Assembly: GCA_017465545.1 (NCBI GenBank)
Contig: JAFTVY010000077.1
Coordinates: 1-32,533, forward strand
Source of the DNA: Ruminiclostridium sp.
GTDB taxonomy: Bacteria; Bacillota; Clostridia; Oscillospirales; Ruminococcaceae
DNA: 32,533 bases
Direction: 5' to 3'
Part shown: positions 15,449 to 23,233 of the stretch, piece by piece
Position numbering within the stretch: the stretch's first letter is position 1
Layout: every line of letters begins with the position of its first letter
Translations under genes and position numbers: made by a program
The notes under the pieces: generated by a model
What the model was told of the DNA's origin: nothing
Seen by the model: the letters and a program-made list of their open reading frames with translations, nothing else
Database searches by the model: none

Positions 15449-16768
15449 TTACTTCATAAATACGAAACGTTCCAGCTCGAAAAGGTATCTGTCCTTGTAC
15501 CAGTCCACAAACCAGCCTTCGTAGTTGTGGTCGATTTTAAAGAATACCGAATGTCTGCCTGTCACGTTCTTCACTATAGCGGTATAGGTGCCGCTTGCCG
15601 CACCGACGGTGCATTTTCCTATTTCCGTTCCGTCCTCGCCGTCAATCAGAATAGTAATTGTAGAGGAACAGCCCGTACCGTTTACCTTTACAGCAAATTC
15701 CATAGTCTGAGAGCTGAAATCATCTCCGAAGTCAAAATACTTGTAGCCGATTACAGCGCCCGGCTTTATTGCGGTTATCACTCTTGTAAAGCAGTTAAGC
15801 TCGGTTACAAAGCAACCGCCCTTAAGAACGCAGGCTATATCGGAGCTTGTAATTCTGTAGGGGTTAAGGGATTCTTCAAATCCGAGGGAGGTCATCTCAA
15901 CCTGGGGAATCGTGCCGTCGGGGAGAATCTCTATCTTCTCTACACAAGCCCTTCTTGAAGTGATGGTGGCGTTTGTCATACGATGGTAGAATATGTACCA
16001 TTGCCCGTTGATATTACAGATAGAGCCGTGATTGTTGCCTGCAGGATAGTCAATGCCGTTATCTACGATCGTTCCTCTGTAGGTAAAAGGTCCTGACGGA
16101 GAATCGGAGGTCATATATTCCAGTCTGTTGCCCTTGTTGGGAGAATATATGAGATAGTAGGTATCTCCTACCTTACGCATTGAGCAAGCCTCGAAAAAGC
16201 CTTTTTCACTTTCCTTGTCGGCAGGAATGATATCCGGAACGTAGCTTTCCGATATAACCTCGTACATATTGCTTTTAAGCTCTGCCATATAGGATTTTTC
16301 AAAACCGCAGTAGATATATACTCTTCCGTCATCGTCAACCAGTACGCCCGGATCTACGAATACGCCATCCTCGACACAGTTATCGGGCAGATCGTACTTG
16401 TACTGTGATAAGAGCTTGAAAGGACCTTCGGGCTTATCTGCAACTGCTACACAGCCCTTGTTCCAGAGGATGTAGCAGTAAAGATAATATTTTCCGTCCT
16501 TTTCCACAACGTCAGGAGCGTATAAGGGATAATCTGTCCAGTCGGTATCGGAGGGGTGGTCACGGTCAGGTCTTGTATGGAAGATATCTCCGTGACAGGT
16601 CCAGCTGTTGAGATCGTTAACGGGTGCGGACCATACCTTCAGCTTGTAGTCGCAGAAGCTGTCAGCACCTGCATTGTCGTGGGAGCCGTAGATATATACT
16701 CTGTCACCGAACACTCTCGGCTCGCCGTCGGGGATATATTCCCAGCCGGGTAAAAAGGGATTTGCCAT
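15449..16768 (-). CDS. Family 43 glycoside hydrolase with C-terminal CBM6-like domain
   Basis: 439 residues, no signal peptide, so cytoplasmic. The five-bladed propeller domain (about 1-300) carries the three expected acids: D14 in YIPDGEPRVF as base, D139 in FVDPGVLVDDDG as pKa modulator, and E193 in GFFEACSM as acid. H247 in NNHGSICN is also typical. The base sits in PDGEP instead of the commoner ADP, a form I associate with arabinofuranosidase/xylosidase-like GH43 enzymes. Residues about 305-439 look like a CBM6 beta-sandwich. It starts 25 bases after rimI with an AAGGAG site and may be read through from the ppk1-polA-rimI operon. With the GH3 enzyme it would debranch and degrade arabinoxylan oligosaccharides. 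Confidence 0.88.
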   Translation of the reverse strand: MANPFLPGWEYIPDGEPRVFGDRVYIYGSHDNAGADSFCDYKLKVWSAPVNDLNSWTCHGDIFHTRPDRDHPSDTDWTDYPLYAPDVVEKDGKYYLYCYILWNKGCVAVADKPEGPFKLLSQYKYDLPDNCVEDGVFVDPGVLVDDDGRVYIYCGFEKSYMAELKSNMYEVISESYVPDIIPADKESEKGFFEACSMRKVGDTYYLIYSPNKGNRLEYMTSDSPSGPFTYRGTIVDNGIDYPAGNNHGSICNINGQWYIFYHRMTNATITSRRACVEKIEILPDGTIPQVEMTSLGFEESLNPYRITSSDIACVLKGGCFVTELNCFTRVITAIKPGAVIGYKYFDFGDDFSSQTMEFAVKVNGTGCSSTITILIDGEDGTEIGKCTVGAASGTYTAIVKNVTGRHSVFFKIDHNYEGWFVDWYKDRYLFELERFVFMK

Positions 16769-16793
16769 TTTTTTCTCCTTGATGATAGTTATA

Positions 16794-17240
16794 TTAAGCT
16801 TCGTATTTGTAGATTATCGCATCCTCGGTAGGGTTGCGGTAATAGTTTTTCCTTGTGGCAATATTCTGAAAGCCGTATTTTTCGTAAAGCGTTCTTGCGG
16901 GGACGTTGGAGCTTCTTACCTCTAAAAAGATGCCACGGACGTTATTACGTCTGCATTCCTCTATAAAATACTCCATAAGCTCCTTTGCATAGCCCTTGCC
17001 TCGGTACTTGTCCGATACGGCTATTCTGTAAAGCTCACATTCGTCAGCGGCAATCTGACCACAGACGTAGCCTGTTATATTGCCGTCGTTATCAGCGGAG
17101 CAGACAAACACCGAGCCGCTTGCACAGAGCAGGTCGTCCAGCGCACGGGGTGTCCAGGGATCGGAAAAGCAGGCGGCTTCCACTTTTGCTACGCTTTGTA
17201 TTATAAGGCTTCTGTCGCAGTTCTTATCAGTGAGTATCAT
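16794..17240 (-). CDS. rimI: Ribosomal protein bS18 N-alpha-acetyltransferase
   Basis: 148 residues, a normal length for RimI. This GNAT enzyme acetylates the N-terminus of ribosomal protein bS18 with acetyl-CoA. The acetyl-CoA loop is RGKGYA (80-85), the beta-strand acid is in FLEVRSSNVPA (E107), and TLYEKYGF (117-124) supplies the usual tyrosines. The start overlaps the 3' end of polA by 14 bases. Placement next to polA fits a housekeeping operon. Substrate assignment rests on family likeness; the sequence alone cannot exclude another protein target. Confidence 0.9.
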   Translation of the reverse strand: MILTDKNCDRSLIIQSVAKVEAACFSDPWTPRALDDLLCASGSVFVCSADNDGNITGYVCGQIAADECELYRIAVSDKYRGKGYAKELMEYFIEECRRNNVRGIFLEVRSSNVPARTLYEKYGFQNIATRKNYYRNPTEDAIIYKYEA

Positions 17241-19710
17241 ACCAGGTTTTACCCATATTCACGTCTGCAGTAAGAGGGATTGAGAGCTTTACTGCGTTTT
17301 CCATTTCTTCCTTCAGTAAAGCGGCAACCTGCTTTGCCTGATCCTCTCTTACCTCGACGATAAGCTCATCGTGTACCTGCAAAATAAGCTTTGCGTCAAG
17401 TCCGCTTTCCTTTAATCTGTTATACACCTTCACCATAGCAATTTTGATAATATCCGCCGCCGTACCCTGAATAGGGGTGTTCATTGCAATTCTCTTGCCC
17501 AGCGCCTGCAGAATCTTATTGCTTGATAAAAGCTCCTTTATGAATCTGTTTCTGCCGAAAAGGGTGGATACGTAGCCGGTTTCCTTTGCTGATTCAACAG
17601 TCTTTTCCATAAAGGCGGCAACGCCGCTGTATTTTGTAAGATATGCCTTTATATAAGCGTCGGCTTCCTTTACGGAAACGCCTATATCCTTCGAAAGTGA
17701 GAAAGCGCCTATACCGTATACTATGCCGAAATTTACCGCCTTCGCCTTGCTACGAAGCTCAGGAGTTATCCAGGCTTCAGGCTGATTGAACACCTGGGAT
17801 GCGGTAATAGTATGGATGTCTTCTTCTCTCATAAAGGCGTTCTTCATAATTTCATCATCCGACAGATGAGCTAAAACACGAAGCTCGATCTGTGAATAGT
17901 CGGCATCTACAAGGGTATAGCCTTCCTTCGCTCTGAAGAAGCGTCTCATATTTTTGCCAAGCTCAGTTCTTACGGGGATATTCTGAATATTAGGATCGGC
18001 AGAGGAGATTCTGCCGGTTCTGGTTTCGGTCTGCTTGAAGGTGGAATGCACTCTTCCATCCTCACGTACTACCTTTAAAAGTCCCGTAACGTAGGTGCTG
18101 AGAAGCTTTGTCAGGGAGCGGTATTCTGAAACGAGAGGCACTATAGGATGCTTGTCCATAAGCTCCTCAAGTACGTCCGCATTGGTGGAATAGCCTGTCT
18201 TGGTCTTTGTCTTCTTGCCGACGGGCAGATACAGCTTTTCGAAAAGGATATGCCCCAGCTGTTTTGGTGAGCCTATATTGAATTTTTCTCCTGCAAGCTC
18301 GTATATCTGCTGTTCGATGACCTCTATCTTATCACTAAGCTCGTCACCGAATTTCTTTATACCCTCGCAGTCGATTTCTACGCCCTCTCTTTCCATGGCT
18401 ACAAGCACCTCGGAAAGAGGAATCTCGATATCGGTAAGCACCGTTTTTCCACCGAGAGAACTCAGCTCTTCGTATATCGCCATATTCAGCGCCGCTATTG
18501 TGATGGATTTTTCTTCGGGAGTCTGTCCTGCAGGAACACCGTATTTAAGGCACAGCTTTTCTAAGCTGTAGTCGTTTTCGTCAGGAGAGACAAGATACTG
18601 CGCAAGGGTGGTATCAAATATTACGCCTTTTATACTGTCTCTTCCTATAGCGGTAAGGATATTCTTTAAATCAAAGGTGAGCTTGGGGCTGTCGCTTGAA
18701 ATAAAGCCGTCCAGCTCTGCGGCGGATATTTCTCTTATTTCGCCCGCCTTTCCGCAGTAGAGTCTGCCACCGTCAATGAACACCATATCACCTTCGGGCA
18801 TATCGGGTGTGGGGATGGTCTTTGCTTCCTTCGAATTTGCGGGAGGCTTTGTGGGCTGAAGTCCCAGCTTCTTCATAAGCGAATACATTTCAAGCTCGGA
18901 CAAAAGCTCTGCTAAATTTTCGCTGTCTACAGGCTTTTCGGTATAGCTGTCAAGATTATCGTCAACAGGGGCAGTAAGGCAGATTTCTGCAAGCTCACGG
19001 CTTAAATAACACATATCCTTGCCGTTTTTCAGCTTTTCTCTTGCCGCTTTTTTTATTCTGTCGGATTCTATATTTTCATAGACCCCGTCAATCGTGCCGA
19101 AATCCTTTATAAGCGTCAGGGCGGTCTTTTCGCCTATTCCCATAACACCGGGAATATTATCGCTGGCATCTCCCATAAGTGCCTTGACTTCTATCATCTG
19201 TTTTGGTGTAACGCCGTATTCCTCCATAATGACTTCGGGAGTATAAAGCACGTCGCCCTTTGTCTTGGCAAGTCTTACGGTTACTCTTTCGTTTACAAGC
19301 TGAAAGGAGTCTCTGTCGCCCGTGGAGATAAAGCAATCCACGTTATTTCTTCTGCATATATCGGAGATGGTGCCGATGATATCATCCGCCTCGTAGCCTT
19401 CTCTTTCTATAATAGTAATACCCATATATTCTATTATCTTCTTGATATAAGGCAGCTGTACTGCAAGCTCTTCGGGCATACCCTTGCGGTTTGCCTTGTA
19501 GCCGTCGTATCTCTTATGACGGAAGGTGGGTGCCTTCAGGTCAAAGGAGACGGCGATTCTGTCGGGTGCTATATCCTTTTTCAGCATAAGCAGGGTGTTT
19601 GTAAAGCCGGTCAGGGCGTTTGTAGGAACGCCCTTGCTGTTTGACAGTACACGTATGCCGTAAAAGGCACGGTTAAGTATGCTGTTACCGTCGATTATAA
19701 GAAATTTCAT
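17227..19710 (-). CDS. polA: DNA polymerase I
   Basis: 827 residues. It fills gaps and removes RNA primers. The 5'-3' exonuclease domain (1-290) is intact, with D7, DD at 109-110, GDRD (131-134) and GDASDNIPGV (180-189). The middle 3'-5' exonuclease domain (about 300-425) is short and lacks the DxE metal-binding motif; TFDLKN stands where DTE would be expected, so proofreading is probably absent, as in several Firmicutes enzymes. The polymerase domain is complete: motif A VDADYSQIELR with D604, motif B R653-K657-F661-Y665, and motif C QVHDE with D781. It starts 16 bases after ppk1 with an AAAGGAAA site. Confidence 0.97.
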   Translation of the reverse strand: MKFLIIDGNSILNRAFYGIRVLSNSKGVPTNALTGFTNTLLMLKKDIAPDRIAVSFDLKAPTFRHKRYDGYKANRKGMPEELAVQLPYIKKIIEYMGITIIEREGYEADDIIGTISDICRRNNVDCFISTGDRDSFQLVNERVTVRLAKTKGDVLYTPEVIMEEYGVTPKQMIEVKALMGDASDNIPGVMGIGEKTALTLIKDFGTIDGVYENIESDRIKKAAREKLKNGKDMCYLSRELAEICLTAPVDDNLDSYTEKPVDSENLAELLSELEMYSLMKKLGLQPTKPPANSKEAKTIPTPDMPEGDMVFIDGGRLYCGKAGEIREISAAELDGFISSDSPKLTFDLKNILTAIGRDSIKGVIFDTTLAQYLVSPDENDYSLEKLCLKYGVPAGQTPEEKSITIAALNMAIYEELSSLGGKTVLTDIEIPLSEVLVAMEREGVEIDCEGIKKFGDELSDKIEVIEQQIYELAGEKFNIGSPKQLGHILFEKLYLPVGKKTKTKTGYSTNADVLEELMDKHPIVPLVSEYRSLTKLLSTYVTGLLKVVREDGRVHSTFKQTETRTGRISSADPNIQNIPVRTELGKNMRRFFRAKEGYTLVDADYSQIELRVLAHLSDDEIMKNAFMREEDIHTITASQVFNQPEAWITPELRSKAKAVNFGIVYGIGAFSLSKDIGVSVKEADAYIKAYLTKYSGVAAFMEKTVESAKETGYVSTLFGRNRFIKELLSSNKILQALGKRIAMNTPIQGTAADIIKIAMVKVYNRLKESGLDAKLILQVHDELIVEVREDQAKQVAALLKEEMENAVKLSIPLTADVNMGKTWYDTH

Positions 19711-19726
19711 CTGTTTTTCCTTTCGG

Positions 19727-21859
19727 TTACTTTGCGAATTTTTCCTTCAGCTTTTCAAAGAAGGATTTTTTCGGTGCCTTATAAAGCTTCTGTGCCTGCT
19801 CGCCATCCTTATAGGCACGCTCGTAGAATACCTTATGCACCTCAAAGAGCTCTTCGTCGGGAGCTCTTTTTACCTTTCTGTAAATGCCGTCGTTATCCTG
19901 AATTCTGGTTTTTACGTTGTCCTTATACATATCGTCGAAAATACCCGTGACAGTATCGGCAATGGTTCTGTCCTTAAGCGGTACGGCTACCTCGACTCTG
20001 CGCTCGGTGTTTCTTGTCATAAAGTCGGCAGAGGAGATGAATACCCTTCTTCGCTCGTCCTTTCCGAATATATAGATACGGCTGTGCTCTAAAAATCTGC
20101 CGACGATGGAGTGAACGGTTATATTCTCGGTCACACCTTCTACTCCTGCAATAAGACAGCATATGCCACGTATCAGCAGCTCTACCTTTACACCTCTGCA
20201 GCTTGCTTCTATCAGCTTATCTATAATATCCTTGTCGGTGAGGGAATTGAGCTTGAGACCTATATAGCCGTTCTCCCCGTAGATTATTTCGTTGTCTATC
20301 ATCTCAACGATATGGGATTTGAGGCATCTGGGCGCTACTAAAAGACAGTTGGTGCTTTCTACAGTCGTACCAAGAGACAGGGCGTTGAATACAACGCTTG
20401 CATCTGCACCTATGCTTCTGTCGGAGGTCATAAGGGTGAAGTCGGTATAGAGCTTTGAGGTACGCTCGTTGTAGTTGCCCGTTCCTATCTGGGTGTAATA
20501 CTTCAGAGTGTTGCCTGTCTTTCTTGTTATCAGCATCAGCTTTGAATGTACCTTGAGTGCCTCAAGACCGTAGATTATCTTGACTCCTGCCTCTTCCATC
20601 TTCTTACTCCAGCCGATGTTGTTTTCTTCGTCGAATCTGGCTCTCAGCTCCACGAGAGCAAGTACCTGCTTGCCGTTTTCTGCGGCTCTTATCAGGGCGC
20701 TTACTATCTCACTGTCCCTTGCCACACGGTAAAGGGTGATTTTGATGGAGGTAACGTAAGGATCGTCTGCCGCTTCGCTGAGTAACTGCATATATCCCTT
20801 GAATTTATTATAAGGGTAGGACAGCAGGATATCCTTTCTGGAAAGCTGGGTAAACATAGATTCGTAGGGATTTATCATAGGAGACTGCTGGGGTGTTACC
20901 GGCTCGTAGAAAAGCTCCTTACGTGCCTTTACCTTGTTTTCAAGCTCGGACAGAAAATCCATATCAAGAGGACAGCTCTGCCTGAAGGAATACTTTTCAT
21001 CAAGCTCTAAATAGCCAAGTATCTTTTTAACCAGCTCGTAGGAAGCGTCATAGCTGAATTCCGCTCTTACGGGAGTCAGCTTTTTTCTTTTCCTACAAAG
21101 CTCCTCCATAACCGCACGGAAATCCATATCCTGATCGTAAAGGCCTTCGTTGGCGTCGATATCGGCATTTCTCGTTATTCTGAAAACGCATCTGCTTTCT
21201 ACGTAGTAATTAGGGAATACGTCCTCGATATAGTGCAGTATTATGTCCTCTACAAGAATAAATCTCAGCTTTTCACCCGGCAGGAATAAAAGCCTTGGCA
21301 TATTTGCACCGAATTCTGCCGTTACTATACCGATCATCTGCTTTTTCTTCACATCCTCGCTTTTCTTGCGGAGCAGGGCGCCGATATACGTCACCTTGTT
21401 CTTTAAGAAGGGAAAGGGGTGATTCTTGTCTATTATACCCGGGGACAGCATAGGCATGACCTCACGCTCGAAGTAAAGGCTCATAAAAAGTCTGTCATCA
21501 CCCTGAAGATCCGAGGGCATTACTCTTTGCGCAACGTCGCTGAGGCTGTTCATTATTGCGGTAAAGGCGCTGTCCTTGAAGGACAGCATATGACTTACCC
21601 TGTAGGCTATCTTGTCAAGCTGTTCTGCAGGAGTCATATTGGTCTTGTTTTCCGCCTTGTCGGGAGTTACCAGCATCTGATCGTACAGCGAACCTACTCT
21701 TACCATAAAGAATTCGTCAAGGTTACTGCTGAAGATAGATACAAAGCGCAGTCTCTCAAAAAGGGGGACGGTCTCGTCCTGGGCTTCTTCAAGAACTCTT
21801 TCGTTGAACTTGAGCCAGGATAATTCTCTGTTGTCGTAAACGTTGCAAATTGATTCCAT
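19727..21859 (-). CDS. ppk1: Polyphosphate kinase 1
   Basis: 710 residues, the usual length. It reversibly polymerises ATP gamma-phosphate into inorganic polyphosphate at the membrane or in the cytosol. The N-terminal domain shows ELSWLKFNERVL (12-23) and NLDEFFMVRV (46-55). The two phospholipase-D-like catalytic histidines are H438 (KVHSKL) and H592 (EHSRIYIF), matching the spacing of the known enzyme. GTGNYNE (459-465) and FISSADFMTRN (607-617) are present. The C-terminus is Lys-rich. It is the first gene of a tight minus-strand run with polA and rimI, and has its own promoter. Confidence 0.96.
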   Translation of the reverse strand: MESICNVYDNRELSWLKFNERVLEEAQDETVPLFERLRFVSIFSSNLDEFFMVRVGSLYDQMLVTPDKAENKTNMTPAEQLDKIAYRVSHMLSFKDSAFTAIMNSLSDVAQRVMPSDLQGDDRLFMSLYFEREVMPMLSPGIIDKNHPFPFLKNKVTYIGALLRKKSEDVKKKQMIGIVTAEFGANMPRLLFLPGEKLRFILVEDIILHYIEDVFPNYYVESRCVFRITRNADIDANEGLYDQDMDFRAVMEELCRKRKKLTPVRAEFSYDASYELVKKILGYLELDEKYSFRQSCPLDMDFLSELENKVKARKELFYEPVTPQQSPMINPYESMFTQLSRKDILLSYPYNKFKGYMQLLSEAADDPYVTSIKITLYRVARDSEIVSALIRAAENGKQVLALVELRARFDEENNIGWSKKMEEAGVKIIYGLEALKVHSKLMLITRKTGNTLKYYTQIGTGNYNERTSKLYTDFTLMTSDRSIGADASVVFNALSLGTTVESTNCLLVAPRCLKSHIVEMIDNEIIYGENGYIGLKLNSLTDKDIIDKLIEASCRGVKVELLIRGICCLIAGVEGVTENITVHSIVGRFLEHSRIYIFGKDERRRVFISSADFMTRNTERRVEVAVPLKDRTIADTVTGIFDDMYKDNVKTRIQDNDGIYRKVKRAPDEELFEVHKVFYERAYKDGEQAQKLYKAPKKSFFEKLKEKFAK

Positions 21860-21951
21860 ATATTTCTTCCTTCCGTAAAAAAGTGCTATATATCAGGACT
21901 TTATTGACATCCGTATGGCTTTTTTGTTGTAAAAAAGCTTATATATAATTT

Positions 21952-21981
21952 ATTATACTATAAAAAGGTATGATATTTCAA
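21952..21981 (-). promoter_or_regulatory. Promoter of the ppk1-polA-rimI run
   Basis: On the minus strand TTGAAA (21981-21976), an 18-base spacer and TATAAT (21957-21952) stand about 92 bases before the ppk1 start. The leader contains an 8-bp GCTTTTTT/AAAAAAGC hairpin (21918-21938). The rest of the 359-base gap is A/T-rich and holds no gene. Confidence 0.55.
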
Positions 21982-22094
21982 GTACGCTATTGCCATTTTA
22001 GGAAGTATATCTGTGTTAGATTGCACAAAATTTGATTTAAAAATTTGTTTAATTCGTTTAAATTTCAAAAAGTGTAGAAAAATGATTGAAAAAG

Positions 22095-22109
22095 TGGTAA
22101 AATTATAAT
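22095..22109 (+). promoter_or_regulatory. Probable -10 region for the adaptor-permease operon
   Basis: TGGTAAAAT (extended -10, 22095-22103) runs into TATAAT (22104-22109). No -35 at the right distance is convincing; TTGAAA at 22086 is only 12 bases from the TATAAT. The leader would be about 100 bases, A-rich, ending in the GAAAGGAAAAAA ribosome binding site. Confidence 0.4.
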
Positions 22110-22218
22110 GTGTATTTTTATGTTCTGATACAAGAATAATAAAAGGAAATTCAGAAAAAATTGAAAAGCGCAGTAAATATAAGAAAAAACAATCAACCAA
22201 ACGAAAGGAAAAAAGCAA

Positions 22219-23196
22219 ATGAATCGTTTAGCATCCCGTATCGTGTCGTCTGTAGCGGCATTATCAATGGTTATAGGTCTTTCAGGCTGTTACTTCTTCC
22301 CTGAGGAGGAAAAGCTTCTTGACCCCCCTGTACTCAAAGTAGAGGACGTAACCTATTCAACCTACAAGGCGGTAAAGAAAACAATCATCAACAAGGCAGC
22401 GGCTACAGGCTACTGTGTATCACAGAAGCAGGAAAACTGCAGCTTCAAGGCTGACGGCGAAATTATGACCGTTCACGTAAAGGCGGGCGATACCGTAAAG
22501 GCGGGCGACCTTCTGGCAGAGTACAACACGGGAGACTTAGAGTATTCTCTTCGTGAGCAGGAGCTGAAGGTACAGCAGGCACAGAATACATACAATGCAA
22601 ACGGCAGCGAAAACAGCCGTTTACAGCTTGAGATTGAAAAGAACACTCTTGCCAAGTACCAGAATCAGTATGAGAATTCAAAGCTTTATGCACCCTGCGA
22701 CGGTCTTGTAAGCTTTGCCGACAGATTAAAGCCCGGTACAAAGGTAAAGGCTTATGCTACTGTAGTAACGATTATCGATCCTGAGGTTATTTACGTTAAG
22801 GCAAACGTAAACGAGGAAAGAAAGTTCAAGAAGGGACAGGACGTTACTATAACCATAGGCGATGAGGATTATGACGGTACTATTGTAAAGACTCCCATAG
22901 AAGCAAAGGAAGAGGGCGACGAGGATATAACCAGCGTATATGCTGAATTCAAGGGTACGCTCCCCAGCTTTACAAAGGTAGGCACGGTAGCTGACATCAC
23001 CTACATCAAGGAGCAGGCAGAGGATGCAATCGTTATTCCTAAATACCTTATAAAGACGCTGGCTGGCAGAGAATACGTTCAGGTGTTCAAGGACGGTGAG
23101 AAGATAGAGGTGGATGTTGAAACAGGCATCACCAACGCAACAGAGGTACAGATCCTTTCGGGACTTTCCGAGGGTGACGAGGTAGTCGTAAAATAA
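22219..23196 (+). CDS. Lipoprotein periplasmic-adaptor-like (HlyD/MacA family) subunit
   Basis: 325 residues. A lipoprotein signal peptide ends in the lipobox LSGC, so C24 is lipidated and the protein sits on the outer face of the membrane. The body is that of a membrane fusion protein. A biotinyl-lipoyl half (about 72-107, GEIMTVHVKAGDTVKAGDLL) is followed by a very short coiled-coil hairpin (about 110-155), the second lipoyl half (APCDGLVSF), and beta-barrel and C-terminal domains (about 185-325). Such Gram-positive adaptors work with MacB/FtsX-type permeases. The permease gene follows 37 bases downstream. Substrate unknown: export of a peptide, lipid or antimicrobial is usual for the class. 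Confidence 0.88.
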   Translation: MNRLASRIVSSVAALSMVIGLSGCYFFPEEEKLLDPPVLKVEDVTYSTYKAVKKTIINKAAATGYCVSQKQENCSFKADGEIMTVHVKAGDTVKAGDLLAEYNTGDLEYSLREQELKVQQAQNTYNANGSENSRLQLEIEKNTLAKYQNQYENSKLYAPCDGLVSFADRLKPGTKVKAYATVVTIIDPEVIYVKANVNEERKFKKGQDVTITIGDEDYDGTIVKTPIEAKEEGDEDITSVYAEFKGTLPSFTKVGTVADITYIKEQAEDAIVIPKYLIKTLAGREYVQVFKDGEKIEVDVETGITNATEVQILSGLSEGDEVVVK

Positions 23197-23233
23197 GATC
23201 TGATTTACTATTTCTGACGAAAGGATTTTGTAG

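Noticed and set aside
15425-15958. 177-codon plus-strand ORF opposite the GH43 gene
   Set aside because: It overlaps the terminator and the antisense of a well-supported GH43-CBM6 gene.
21958-22218. 86-codon minus-strand ORF in the ppk1/adaptor gap
   Set aside because: It has a low-complexity A/T-rich composition, no ribosome binding site, and overlaps both promoter regions.
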